From Gnetum montanum (lineage: Eukaryota > Streptophyta > Gnetopsida > Gnetales > Gnetaceae): a stretch of 64,000 bases of DNA. The notes under the pieces are model-generated. The model ran no database searches. It saw only the letters and a program-made list of their open reading frames with translations, and was not told the DNA's origin. Where the stretch lies: NCBI GenBank assembly GCA_015680685.1, contig MNCI01015611.1, positions 254,901 through 318,900 of the forward strand, read 5' to 3'. The position numbers and the translations under genes are program-made. This document shows, piece by piece, positions 20,891 to 33,478 of this stretch; the first letter of the stretch is position 1; the number at the start of each line of letters is the position of its first letter.

Positions 20891-21700
20891 AAAGATTGGG
20901 GGCTTCTCAAAAATCAAAAAGAAAAAAGAAAGGAGAGAAGATAAGTACCATGAATAAACTCCTCCCTTGGACAAAACACTAAGTGATGCTACTTCTTGCA
21001 ATGGTGATAGTCTTATGGTTGCCAATCTAAGAGATAAAACAATTCAATTTCATTGAAACATGGTTTGGACTTGGTTTGAATCTTGTAAAGAAGGGTTAAT
21101 GATTACTTTAACCAATAATAACACACAAGGATTCATTATGCCTATGGTAAGGCACCTCACATTCCAATTCCTACAATCCTTTCTAAAATCCATCTCATCT
21201 CACTGCCTATATGATCATAAATTTTGGTTTTGTGTAACATAGAGTTATTCTCTCAAATTGGTGGTTCTAAAATGTGTGTTTTGTTCAATAGGTATGTGTT
21301 GCATTTAACCCCTTTGGTGCTTATGAACATTTTTAGGTGTAGTTATACAAGGGCATTAAAGGCTAGAGCCTGCTTTGGGGATGACCCACTTGTATAACTT
21401 TTGTAGCTTGTACTTGTTTGACACAACTACATCATATTGAACCTTCCAAGTGCATAAATGTCAATCTCAACACCTTCCCTTAATATACAACCTATCCATT
21501 CTATATCATAGATTTCGTACCCTTTTCTTACATCTTCTAAAGCTTTTAATTCTTGCGATTCCATTTTCTAACATTATTGGTACCTAAATATGAATTATCA
21601 CTTACCCCAGAACTTTGGACTTTACATGAAATCTCCAAAACAATCATAGACCTTCATTTTCCATGCTGAATGTTTCCATGAGGTGTAATTTTAATACCCT

Positions 21701-21789
21701 TGATATTTGGTACCTAATATTAGGTGGGAGTCAATATTGGCTACCTGATGTTAGGTACTCAATATTGGGTTGAGGAAAACCTATAAATA
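21701..21789 (+). promoter_or_regulatory. Internal LTR-like promoter candidate before ORF3, element B
   Basis: Repeated palindromic units (GGTACCTAATATTAGGTG, CTCAATATTGGG) closely resemble the B LTR U3 and lead into CTATAAATAG (TATA 21782-21789), 525 bp before the ORF3 ATG. This is the clearest of the five modules. Confidence 0.5.
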
Positions 21790-22313
21790 GAATCCTTGTG
21801 ATGCTTCAAAATTCATTCTCATCAATTGAAGCTAGGGGAGTTTTTTGCATTTCTCTCTTTGCGCATCCAACTTCCATACATGATATCTTACTTTTTACTA
21901 CAATTTTCATAGTTTTTGAACCTATTTGATCTTGGAGTGTTCAATTTAGTCAATGGAGGTTGATTATATGGAAAATTTGTACCAATTTTTTGAAATTTAC
22001 TATCACTTGGAAGGTATTATAAGGGTAAGAATATTATTTTAATCAACAATAAGTTGTATGTATGCCAAAATCTTTAATTATCTCACCTAAAGAATCATAA
22101 CTATCATAATATGTCATACATAAGGGAAAAGAAGCTAATTGTGAAGGGTCATAAAAGAAGTTAACACTTTTTGGGCATTTTTCTTAAAATTTTTCTAACT
22201 CTACAATCACATGAACTAAGAACCTAATGGAACTAAGGACATGAGTAAGGTACAACCCTATTGAAGATAAATTAAAAACACCTTAGTAACACTAAAGCCT
22301 TGATTGATTCTAG

Positions 22314-24994
22314 ATGGCCCCAAAAATAGGAGGACAAGAAGGACCTTTGCAGGGTGCAAGCGAATGCTTGAGAGGTGGTAGAGGCCTACTAGGAGAACAA
22401 GGTCCACTAGCTACACATGAAGAATAGGATGCCTAATCATTTAGCATTCATCAAGAGGCCCCTATTATACGATAGTTAATCTAGGAAGAGGTTGTAGGAA
22501 CATAAACTCAAGCATAAGAACAATGCCTCACGTTGTTCCAAGAATGCCTTCTAGCCATCCAAGAGTGATCCATGTTGACCATAGTCATCATGGAAATGAA
22601 CTTTGGGCCATTCATGGAATTTTTTCCTAAGGTGGTTAAAACTCAAATTCAAGCATCACCTTTATGACATATTCTTTCTAGAAGTGGGAATGGTACCTTA
22701 GTGAGACATACGAATTCTAGAAGAATAAAGAAGAGGACACCACTATCAACATTAGTGGAGTTTCTATTTATTTCTTAGTCAAGGCCATTGCAGAGGCTCT
22801 AAAAAATGTAGGGGCCAAGATAGCACAACTATCCATAAGGTTTGACGTAGAAACATGGAAGTTGTGGCTAAAGCGGGCATATAACAAAGAAGACAAAATA
22901 TATAGTGAGTTGACTTTGGAAGAAAGGATTTATTTTAAAATTGGAACATACCATGTCTTCCCACTAAAAGAATCAATAGAATATCAACCTACATGGCTAG
23001 AGGAAGTGTAATCTTCATGGGCAAATACAATGTCAACCTTGCCCATTTGTACTTTATGAAGATTCAATGGTGATTTGAGGAATGAAAGGTAGGAAAGACA
23101 ATACTTCCATTTCCTTTTCTAATTAGAAAGCTGTGCAAGCATGTCAAAATCTTGGGTTACACCATTGAAGTTCCCAAGAGGGCCTAAAATGCTTCATTCT
23201 TTGAGTTGCTCAAATCAACAATACCAAGGAAAGATCTTGGTGATGAACAAGAATAAGAACCAGTGAAGGAGCCAAAGTAAGAACCAAAGTAATGGTGAGA
23301 GGCACAAGTTTCACTATAACCACTGTAGAATTATAGACCTACAATGAGCCATCTACATAAAATTGCTAAAACTCTTAGTTGGGAAAGCAAGGATGAATGC
23401 AACCTCTTTTGAGTCATTGATGCTACCATTCAGCCTATAGTTTTGTCTAATCCATTAAGGGGATAGGTTTCTTTGCAATTAGGAGAAGAAGCCTAATGGT
23501 CATAGCAGATCTCTAGAAATCTCACATCTTTTCAAGTGGTGCTTGAAATGGTAGAAGGTGTCATAGTCATGGTCATGTAGCACCAAGATGTAGTAGACAT
23601 TGTAGAAGTAATAATAGACCACATTAATAAATTCTTTAATGTGCTTGTTGTGCTTTCAATGGACTTAAATAAAGCTAGAGATGCATAGATGTTAGCTAGG
23701 ACTTCGATGACTTCTACAACTCATGAGGATGTGCTCGATAGATTGCTATAGATTGGAAAAGTTATGACAAGCCTCTTCAAGATCACCAGTGATGTCACTA
23801 TAGTACAATTCAACCTCATAGCCACTAAGGAAAAATTAGTCATGGCAATGACCAAGACAGAGCATGCAAAAGTAGAGATGTGCTGATTGCGACAAGAGCT
23901 CATTGCTCTAAGAGCTAAAAGAATGGATCCTTCCCAATTAATTGCGCCTAACTAGTTGGAGCAATTTCAAATAAAGTAGCTAGGCCAATTGATTGAGTAA
24001 AATAAAGTGGCTGAACAAGAAAAGGAGAAAGAAGTTTGGAATGCCTTAGCCACCAAAGCCCAAGCATATGCTCATGTAAAGGCATTAACTACTTTACAAG
24101 AAGAAAACAAGAAGCTTGCTATTGACAATGCAAGGTTGATCATCATCAAGAAGCAGAAGAACATTTTGGAAGAAATCATCCACTAGTTGAGGGAGAAATT
24201 AGTGAGGATCAACTAAGACATAAGTAGATTGGCTAGATAGAACCAAACCCTCTCAGTGGAGGAGGTACACATAATACACTAGAAGTTTGCAATTGTGGTA
24301 AGCATGTGGTAGAATGAGGCTAAGAAGCACGAGAAGCTAAAAGAGCACTTCCAGGACTAGATCAACATGTATAAACAAGTTAATGAAAAAGAGATCTAGA
24401 TGGCAAAGGATTGCATTAGTTCCATGTCAGCATAGAATCTTGAATAGTAGCCCATATTGGATAGCTATGCCCTAGTCCACTAGGTAGAAGTGAAAAATAA
24501 GGACTTGAAAATTGAAGATTTGAAGGAGTACATGGTGTTAACCTAGAAATGAATTGGAATAAGAAGTAGTAACCACCTATGATTTATATGAAAAAGAGTT
24601 TGTAGATAGGAAAGATGTTCTACAAAAACTCCACATGGCAAACTCAGAACTAAAAATAATTAAGGCTCACTACCATGGGTAGAGATATGTAACTTCAGAC
24701 CTAGCCAAGAGATTAACAAATTATCATGAATTTAGGGAAAAAGATAGGGATTTTGAGAAGGAATAGAGGTAGTTTGTGGCATGGTATGCGAAAGAAAATT
24801 AGATGTTTTCATAGCTGCCATGTTCATGGGATGTACCCATTTCAACACACATTGGATCATTAACCTAGACAATGCATGAACCAAGAATGGAGGAGGAGAA
24901 GTTATAGGCACTCCTAAATCATTACAAATTCCATAAGCCTAAATACAAGGGTAAGCAGCCAACGGAAGAGCCACCACCTTTTGGAACTGCATAG
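22314..24994 (+). pseudogene. ORF3 of element B, unknown function, degenerate
   Basis: The start ATG 22314 gives MAPKIGGQEG. Readable N-terminal domain at about 22770-22995: LVKAIAEALKNVGAKIAQ, SIRFDVETWKLWLKRAYN, LTLEERIYFKIGTYHVFPLK. This is clearly related to M1 (14298-14047). Then ILPFPFLI and LCKHVKILGYT at about 23100-23170 match M2 (50490-50266). A long Glu/Lys/Gln-rich, coiled-coil-like middle spans about 23500-24700. The C-terminus has DLAKRLTNYHEF, PCSWDVPISTHIG (about 24818-24856) and EEPPPFGTA before TAG 24992-24994. About 890 codons with many internal stops. No recognised family; retention in a pol-less element suggests a role useful to the element. Confidence 0.75.
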
Positions 24995-25149
24995 CTTTCC
25001 CAATTTTGTTGTTTGTCATGTCATGTTCATTTTTTGTAAAAACATTATTGTGGCATGAAAGAATCAATTTGTGTGTTTGTCAAAGTTAGTTAATAATCCC
25101 ATACTTTTCCAATATTTTGTAAAGAACTTGCTCCTCATTTTGTATCACT

Positions 25150-25181
25150 TAAGGATGAGTTTTCATTTAGTCATGAGGGTA
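25150..25181 (+). other. Conserved pre-LTR block, element B
   Basis: AAGGATGAGTTTTCATTTAG, then TCATGAGGGTA, abuts TGATGA of the 3' LTR, as in A, F and M2. Confidence 0.6.
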
Positions 25182-26067
25182 TGATGAGTAATTTTTTGGT
25201 AGGGCTTCAACACTAGATATTCGATATTGGAGTTGCATTATTGGGTATTCAATATCGGGGCACAACCTCCAATGTTGGGGATCCAATATCACATCATCCA
25301 TGCTAGCCTATAAATACCACACTTGGGTGCATGGTTTTCATATAGATTTGAATATATTTTAGATGCCGACATAGAGAATTTTTGTTAGTTTATTTCTAGT
25401 GCATGACCACAATGTGATTTTAAGTGATTGTACATCATCCTTATTTGAGTGTGACATACTTGGACATGTTACACGTTTGACAATAAAGATCAAGATTACT
25501 TCCATCATTGCAACATCCACTTAGATTTATTGTTGTTTTTAATTACTTAAATTCTTACTATTTTCTTTAGTTAATGTTTATCATTTATTGCTCTGTATTA
25601 TTTCTGTCATGAAGTCAAATGAGTTCGACTAATTCAAAGCATTTAAGTGTAATTACTTGATAACCTAGTAGTGTTATCATTTGGTATGCCCAATAATAGT
25701 ATGCTTGGTAATCCTAGTGGTAGTTGCACGAAGTCTAAGGCATGTACAAAAGGTTAGGAATGGATACTCATTGCACATAGGCTAGTTTAGACTTTACTTT
25801 CTATTATTAATTAATTAAATAATTGATTTCCTTATTATCGTTAAGAGTAGCCCAAGGCCAAAACAACATCAATTATCATGTGCCTCACTTTGGACTAAAC
25901 CATATGTGATAAAGCTACCACTAGTCCAAGTGGGAAGATAGCAAACTATGATCAAGACATAGTGATTTAGATGACACAACTAGTCCCATTCACAAAATTC
26001 AACCAAATTGTGCATGAATGCTTGTAATTCATATGGTTGGGCATAAGGGGTACCTCGTCGCTCATCA
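25182..26067 (+). repeat. 3' LTR of element B
   Basis: 886 bp, TGATGA...TCATCA, with one copy of the segment that is duplicated in the 5' LTR. TATA at 25309-25316 after GATATTGGAG/CAATATCGGGG palindromes. Confidence 0.92.
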
Positions 26068-26072
26068 CATTC
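26068..26072. repeat. Right target-site duplication of element B (CATTC)
   Basis: It pairs with CATTT at 16586-16590; M1 sequence resumes here. Confidence 0.85.
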
Positions 26073-26530
26073 CCATTTGGTTCTTCACTTTTCTATCCAG
26101 GCATAATGATCATAAGTTTATTTTATTTTTATTATGAAAAGAATTTCATTATATCCATGGTAAGAACCTCTTATTATTAGAAATGAGTGGATAAATGATG
26201 TGGTCTCACTGCATATACGATTGGTTCTTTAATGATTTGATAATATAGGATCAAATTCTCATTGTTTTTACTACATCTTCTTTATTTTGTTACATGTTAT
26301 TAAAAAATCAATAAAAATATGTACATGAAAAATAGTAGAAAAAATAGAAGAATGAGAAATAGGTAAGCATAGAAAAATGTACAAAGAATATGGAAGATAT
26401 TAAAGAATGAAAGATGATAAGAAATGTGAAAAGTATAAAAGAATAGGAAAGATATTTAAAAATGTAAAAAATTATTAAGAAATATGAAAATTATAAAAGG
26501 AATGTAAAAATAGGGTTTGGTGCCAAAGAG
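26068..26530 (-). other. pol-ORF3 spacer of M1, pol-proximal part
   Basis: It aligns with 58790-59135 of M2. On the coding (minus) strand it is T-rich, with degenerate repeats of a CTTTCATATTTCTT type (plus 26330-26520). This is the counterpart of the T-rich tracts after pol in A, F and B. No gene is seen. Confidence 0.65.
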
Positions 26531-29500
26531 TCACAATTGAAACCCTCATAACTATTGTTAAAAGTGGACACTCAAAGGATTAAACATGTGGTGAGTAATC
26601 TAGTGTGCAAGGCAGAGTCCTTAGAAGAGTAGAAAAAGTCATGGAATGGTTTTACCTATTAGATATTGGAAAGGATAAGATTATGTGGGTCCATTGGGTG
26701 ATAAATTTATATGACACCTAATTGGTACATAGCGTGGAAAATATAAGGTCATTCCAATAAGGTTTGAAACTTAGTCTTTTGTGGAACATTATTTGGATTA
26801 TAATAAAGAACTTTATCTCCAAGCTTGATGGACACTTGTCAAATTTTGGTTTTATGTCTACATTTGAAATACTTTTTATGAATTTATTTACTCATTTGAA
26901 CTATTAGCCAATTTTTATCTAAGAGATTAAGATTCATTAATTTTTCTTTTTAAGATAAGTCTAGGTCTTGGTCATTTGTGCTAGCAATTGCAAGGGTATT
27001 TAACTTTGCTTAGGGTTTTAGAGTAGGCAATTTATCATAAAATAACTCGTATGATGAATACCCTATAAGAAGTTTTTAGGTTGACCTATATGTCTATAAA
27101 GCATCATTAAGCTTAATACTTTGGTCCCTTTTATATTAACTAACAATTCTAGTTAATATTCTTGTAATTTCTTTGTTAGTTACTTTAGCTTAACCATTTT
27201 CTTGGGGATTATAAGGTGTAGTTAATTTATGGTTTACCCAAAATTATTGCATTAGATTCTTGAATGTAGCCATTGTAAAATGCATCCTATTGTATGATAT
27301 TAACATGCATGATACTTCATATCTTTTCACCACATGTTGTTGAAATAACTTTATGGCTATTCTAGCTGTGTAATCTTTAATTGTAGCTACTTCGTCCTAT
27401 TTAGTGTAGTAATCAAAAGTTACTATAATGTAATAATTTCCATTTGAAATTATATGATGAGCCCCATAAAGTTAACTAACAAAATATCAAAAGATTTCAA
27501 TGGTTGTATCCATTGTTATGGGTTTTCATTTTTGGCAATCAATCCTCCATCTCTTTGATATCTTTCACAAGATTATGAAAATTGATGTGCATCCTTGAAT
27601 ATGATAGGCTAGAAGTAGCCTACTATCATGAATTTTAGTTCTATTTGTCATCCTACATAATGATCACCACATGGTTCTTCATGTGCATCTTGTAGAACTC
27701 TTTGTTGATTTTCTTCTAAAACATGTCATCTTATTAATCCATTAGTGCATATCTTATAAAGATTTCCATTAATTTCCATATATATTTTTACATTGTGAAG
27801 AAACTATTCTTTGTGCTTCTTATCCCATTCAAAAGAAAATTCTTGTATGGTTTGACATGTTATGTAATCAGTTATCTATGACTTCGTTGTTGAATATATA
27901 ACTGTTGCTATCTTTGTAAATAAAATTTCATTAGGAAATTGGTCTGATAATGGTTCTTCATTTTCTTGAGGTTCCTACTTAATCTTGATAGATTATTAGG
28001 TACAAAATTTTTTGTTCCTTTTCTATTGATCATCATGATGTCAAATTCTTATAAGATGACAAGCCATCTTATCTTTCTTGGACTTACTGTAGGTTTATTC
28101 ATAGAAACCTGGTGGCATTGTGGTTAGTATGAACATAGATGGAATATCTGAGCACATAATGTTTGAACTTTTCAAGTGCATATCCCATAGTCATAAGCTT
28201 TTCTTTTGTGGTAATATAATTAAGTTGTGTCCCAATGATGCTTTGAATAGTGTAGTATACATTTTGTGGTCATTTCTAATTATTGAGTTAAGTTAACACT
28301 ACCCTAATGCATAGCTTGAAGCATCTGTCATAATGTAGAAAGGCTTAAAACAATCTAGATTTTGAAGGATTGGTGTATCAATTAGCTTCTATTTTAGGCT
28401 TTCAAATGCTTTCTCACATTGCTTTAATCATTGAAATTGTGCATCCTTCTTTGTCAATTCAATAAGCAAATTTGCAATTTTGCAATTTTTCAAAAATTTT
28501 CAATGAATCTCCTATAGTAACCTTTATGACTAAAGAATGATTTGACATTTTTAATTATATGTGACCTTTGAGTGATATTCTTGGTGACTCTTATGTTTTT
28601 TGGATCTACCTCAATTGCTTTATAAGATATCATATATCCTAGAACTATGTCATCTTAGATCATTAAGTGGATATTTTGCCAATTGAGCTTCAAAGTGATT
28701 TCAAAACATCTTTTCAAAACCTACTTTAAGTGGTCTAAACCTTGTTTGAAGATGAGTCCATATGTAGAAAAATCATCCATGAATAATTCAACTCCATTTC
28801 CAATATATCTTGGAAGATGTCAAGGATAATTCTTTGAAAAGTAGTAAGAGCATTACACAAGACAAAAGGCATTTACTTATATGCAAACATTCTTGATAAA
28901 GTGATGAATATTTTTTTCTCTTGATCCTACAATGTAATATGGATTTGGTTTTATCTATTGTATCCACCCATAAAGTTATAATACTAATGTCCTACAATGG
29001 TATCTAGGACTTGATCAATAGCCAACAAAGGGAAATGATCTTTGAACATTACCATATTCAACAATTGGAAATCAACACAAACCCTCCACTTGTCATCCTT
29101 CTTCAGAACAATGACTAATAGGATAACCCACTTACTGTCTACAGTTGGATAGATGAACCCTGCTTTTAATAGATTTTCCAATTCTTGCTTGATAGCTTCT
29201 TTGATTTTGGGGTTTAATCTTTGTTGGGGTTGATGACATGGTTTGATAGTTGGATTTGTGTAGATTTGATGTTGATAAATGTGTAAATCAATACTAGTGA
29301 TCTTATCATAAGACCATGCAAATGTAGTTGGTAATTTGCTCACCAATTCTAATAGTATTCTCTTTTGTTCTTTATCAAGATTAACATTTATAATTACCAG
29401 GTTTTTTGTTAGTGAAAGCATATTCAAGTGTATTTGGTAGGGATTTTAATTCTAGCAGTTCTAGTTCATATATTTATGGTATCTCTAAATTTTCCCTTTT

Positions 29501-30180
29501 AATGTCCTCCTCCTATTGTGAATTAGTGTAGGAAGGTTGTCTTCATATCTATTCTAGTTTACCTATTTCTTTAATATAGGCATTCATAATCTTGTCCACT
29601 AGTTCCATGCATATGTTTGATTCTAATTCATCTTCCTTGACCAACCACTAGATGCCTTCTTTTCTAGTGGCTACTACATATAGACATCATTGTACACATG
29701 TCTTTAACACATTTATTGCATGCTATGATGACATCATGTCTTGTTGTTCATATTTTCTACATATAATTTCATCCATTATCATTATATGTGATACATAAAA
29801 CTCTACATCTTTGAATTATTTTAGCTTTATCTTCATTGGAAAATTTAAAGGACAAGTCTCAAATTCCTCTCTTAGCATCCACAGTGCTAGGCCAGGTTCT
29901 TCTCATGATTATATGAAATTTTTCTATATTCTTCCCCACATGTATGACTAGAAAATTGGTAGAATAGGACTATCCACTTATTGTAATGATTACATCTACC
30001 ACTTTTCCAAGTGGAATAATAGTTGATTGATCTATGAGCTCTAATTGTATGTTACTTTTATTTAGCTATGGGAGATTCTAAGCCTTATACATATCTTAAG
30101 AGATAACACTAACATTTAACCTAGAATCTAATAGAGCATTACATGGTTTGTGTGTTACTATTTGAAGGTATGCTAAAGGA
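26531..30180 (-). pseudogene. pol: pol of M1: protease, RT, RNase H, integrase
   Basis: On the minus strand, protease lies at about 30160-29870: LLDSRLNVSVIS (active Gly-Ala of DLGA lost), LELIDQS and IIMRRTWPSTVD. The RT fingers are the best preserved stretch (29427-28984): QPQQRLNPKIKEAIKQE, LLKAGFIYP, VLKKDDKWRVCVD, FKDHFPLLAIDQ. Catalytic FMDDF is at 28785-28771. RNase H: HTNH near 28130-28119, with Asn (28123-28125) for the catalytic Asp. Integrase: zinc domain at about 27690-27550 (HEEPCGDHY), core at about 27500-27100 with Lys (27184-27186) for the catalytic Glu. C-terminal KLGDKVLYYNP is at about 26830, ending near 26540. Multiple stops. Confidence 0.85.
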
Positions 30181-32465
30181 CTTCTTGGATATATTCTCTT
30201 CTTAGAAAGTGCTTTTTCTTTGATCTAAAGTCTAATAGTCTATGTGAGCATGATAGTAGTTAGATTCTTCTCTATTAATGTTGAAAACATAGTATTATCC
30301 TAAGTACTTTATGTAGATAGATCAAAGTTAGATGAAGTTCCTATTCTTTGAACCTTTTCTAAACTTGCCCTAAAGAAGGAATGTTTCTTGGATCTTGGTT
30401 CACTTATCATGCTTTCCTCTTTTGTGGTGATTTCCCTAGTACCACTCTTTTGCTATGGCTTTATTAGTAGTTCTCCTTGCATGATTGGTGATAGTAGTAG
30501 TGGTAATGGGGTTGGGAGCTTGGTATGAGAAACCATGTGTTGGTTGGGATATTTAAGAATTAGGATACATACATGAGGCAGTGGGTCTATGGTATTTTGG
30601 TGGATAGTAAGGAGAGGAAATATCTACAAAAGTGTTTTTGGAAGATATTGGACATTGTACGTAGTATCCATAGGGATTAGGTTGTTTATATAGATACTAA
30701 TGCCTTGGTGGTGGCATTCTCCATGCTTTTGATTATTGCCACTATTGCTGGTATTATTTTTCCAACTGAGGATAGGCCCCACTTAGATAATATGATTGCT
30801 AGTAGGGCTATCTAAAATTATGTTACGGATAAGATAATCATCTTGGCATCTATTTATTGAAAAAATTTGGACTGAGTATGTATGTCATAGACTCTTATAA
30901 GTGGACCATAATAGGACAACATCCCTTAGGATGTTCATATTGGTACACCTTACACCCTTCATCATCTTCTGAACTTAAGTCCATTACTTCCTCCATCATA
31001 ACAAGTTTTCCTTAGTTTTTGTAGTTTTTAGATCTATTGTCTCTTTTCTTCTTTTTATCCTTACTTTTGTTAAAGGCTTGTTTAGTCCTTACCTCTACTA
31101 TCTTTAGTGTTGCAACAAACTTCTAATCAATAAAATTCTACATTTTCTCTATCTTTGTTGTAATGTCATTGAATAATTTTTGGATAGGTAGAGTCTTTCA
31201 CTAGATCCTATCCTCTAATATTTCTTCCTCTTATGATTCACATATCCTTACATCCCTTTTTCTGATTGCTAAATCTTTGTTATACTCCTCAGTTTATTCC
31301 CTTTTCCTTATCTCTTCTTCCTCTTTCGCCACTAGGTCTATTAGTCTTTGGATCAGATGAGTTGTCATCTCAAATAATCTACCTTGGGAATATATCCCAA
31401 GGGTTTCTCTTGTTTTGTTTCTTAGCCCATTGATGATATGTTGTAGTTGTTCCCATTGAGAAAAGCTATGGCCTGGGCACCTATGCAATAAGAAGTAGTA
31501 CCTACCCATTATTGTATCAAGGGATTCATGTATTCCTTGTTTCCATCCTTGGATTTTTTTCCAAATTTGACACTTTGGAATATGTTTGATATTTGTCATT
31601 GAAGAGTTCTAGTATGATAATCCATTTTTAAATTAATTTTAGTATTAAGGATCTATACTAGCTCTCTGCTTCCATTATGAGTATTTTAGAAAATAACTTC
31701 AATTTCTACCAATCATTTTCTATATTTTGTAAGATATAGACATCATGAAAGGCTTAGTGATGGTATTGTTGATATGTTGAAATTTTAGAATATTAAAAAT
31801 ATTAAGTCACTTGATGTGACTATCTCTTAAATGTCTGGTAGAAATGTACACAGTTTCCCTAATTCTGATCATGTTATGAGGGGTCAACAAGGATTCTTTA
31901 TAGACTTTGGCTTTATGAGCTTTGTTGTAGTGATGATTCCTTCAATGTTGATGATGATTTCTACCCTCATGTCTAATCCTTTCTCCCTTTTCATCATGGT
32001 TATATTTCTCTTTATCAAGATGCCTTCTTCCATATGCATGTCTCTCATGGTCTTTCCTTCTTCCTTCTTCATGATCCCTTAGTCTTCATTCTTTCTTATC
32101 AAATTCTATTATGAGGAAGAAGGATATGGAGGAGTTGGATAATGGTGTGAGTTGGTTATCCTTTTGTGACTCCTTGATTCATCACTTTTGGATTCATTGG
32201 AGGTCCTAGGCATTGAATTCCTCCTAATTTTGGAGTCCTCCTTCTTTCTTCTAGATGGCAAGACAATGTGGCATTGTAGGTCTCTCCATATGAGTTCTTT
32301 ATCCTAGTGAAAAATGAATGTAAAATTAGGTTAATAAGGATTAATATGATCATATAAAATCCTAGTTTACATTAGTACACTCAAATATTATTCATTGTAA
32401 TCTTTGTCATAACTTTTATTAAAATCAATAACATGAGAAGATATTCCTTTAGATGTAGAAGTCAT
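30181..32465 (-). pseudogene. gag: gag of M1, degenerate
   Basis: On the minus strand the start chosen is ATG at 32465 (MTSTSKGISSHV), about 125 bp after the primer site. A charged Arg/Lys/Glu/His-rich region lies at 32090-31880. The capsid-like core is best at 31599-31294: MTNIKHIPKCQIWKKIQGWK, MGRYYFLLHRCPGHSFSQWE, HIINGLRNKTRETLGIYSQG and a Lys/Glu-rich end. The Cys/His motif at 30954-30916 reads CKVYQYEHPKGCCP, with the second Cys changed to Tyr. A Pro/Tyr/Gln-rich tail follows. Several shifts and stops; no complete frame. Confidence 0.82.
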
Positions 32466-32589
32466 GTTAATTTGTTTTAATGCTTAAGTGCGTACATTTC
32501 AAAAAAAATTATTTTAAGTATGAGAGATGTAATTTGTGATGCTTGATATAATGAAATTTGTAAAATTAACTAACTAGCAAATATTGATA

Positions 32590-32610
32590 CATCCCTAACA
32601 ATGACACCAA
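32590..32610 (-). other. Primer-binding site, tRNA-Asp type, element M1
   Basis: The minus strand reads TTGGTGTCATTGTTAGGGAT, next to the LTR. It is the tRNA-Asp site TGGCGCCGTTGCCGGGGA with C-to-T and G-to-A changes only. Confidence 0.8.
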
Positions 32611-33478
32611 TGATAAGTAGTTAGATATTCCAACACTTAAACATAGAAGTCAAAAGTGTTCATGTCCGATCATATCATAATCCATGGATGGAAAATATAA
32701 GTATACTAGTAAGTTGATATTAAGCTCATGATTTTTTTTCTTCCCATATAGAATTAATGAGATACAAATTGTTTGGTTTAACTCTTAGTGAGGTATACGA
32801 TGAACTGATGTTGTTTGGCTTTAAATGTGCCAAGTGTATGCATGATGAAAATGATTATAATTTCTATCTCTAAGAACATTATAATTGTAAATATATTCTA
32901 TCCTATGGAAATAAGCATCTATTCCTAGTTTACAATATACATCTTGTCCTATAGTAACTATTACTAGGATTACCAAGTAACTTCACTATTAAGCGAATCA
33001 AGAAAAGGCGCTAGTGGGCTACCAAATAGTTACACTTTATGCTCGAGACCTATTGTACTTATTCCATCTTACTAATAGAAATTTGAATATTAAAGTACTT
33101 AGAAAATGTAAATGAATGAATAAAAGCAGACATCATGGAAAAGTAACATTACGCTATATGAAATGTTGTAACGATAAAGAACAATTTTGACCTTTATTAC
33201 TGTTTATGAATTGTCTATGGAAAAATTCACTTGAATAAAAATCCATAAAACTATTATTCACCACACTACAAACATTCACTCTAACTCCAACTTATGAAAA
33301 TAGACTACAAGAGTTTCTCTAAGTATTAGCAAATTTTTTTGTTTTAATGTGAAATTAGGTTGAGATTTATAAGCATGATCATGGTCCAATACATCACATC
33401 TATGATGACATATGAAAAGATATGATATCATAACTAGAATATTGTAGTCTAAAAAATAAAATTTTTTATCACTCATCA
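32611..33478 (-). repeat. 5' LTR of M1
   Basis: 868 bp. On the minus strand it starts TGATGA (33478) and ends TTATCA (32611). It aligns over its length with the M2 3' LTR (34416-35200 plus 48116-48169). It contains TCTATGATGA near 33400, the unoccupied form of the site where F entered M2. Confidence 0.9.

Larger units (their letters stand above)
20255..22313 (+). other. Spacer between gag remnant and ORF3, element B
   Basis: No gene is seen in about 2.06 kb. T-rich tract at 20280-20360; two hairpins at 20771-20789 and 20872-20890; conserved block at about 21315-21405 (TTATACAAGGGCATTAAAGG, then GACCCACTTGTATAA); promoter-like module at 21701-21789. Its length equals that of the A spacer even though the pol gene before it is gone. 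Confidence 0.75.
16591..26067 (+). mobile_element. Non-autonomous Athila-like element B (gag and ORF3, no pol)
   Basis: A 9.5-kb element with LTRs of 1046 and 886 bp (TGATAA/TGATGA...TCATCA), tRNA-Asp-type primer site, gag, spacer, ORF3 and pre-LTR block. After gag, only a remnant of the protease-RT linker remains; protease, RT, RNase H and integrase are absent. It represents a third lineage, distinct from A/F and M in LTR sequence. It is inserted in the M1 spacer with a 5-bp duplication. Confidence 0.9.
1..33478 (-). mobile_element. Athila-like Ty3/gypsy element M1, interrupted and open at the left edge
   Basis: On the minus strand it reads 5' LTR (33478 to 32611), primer site, gag, protease-RT-RNase H-integrase, spacer and ORF3, which runs off the window at position 1. 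Elements A (981-14046) and B (16591-26067) are inserted in it. Its pieces 1-980, 14047-16590 and 26068-31650 align in the same order with 49540-50515, 50516-51485 plus 57288-58790, and 58791-64000 of M2, and this comparison fixes the insertion points. All frames carry stops and frameshifts. Its 3' LTR must lie left of the window. Confidence 0.88.

Noticed and set aside
31831-32082. 83-codon Met/Phe-rich plus-strand frame
   Set aside because: It is antisense to the charged region of M1 gag.
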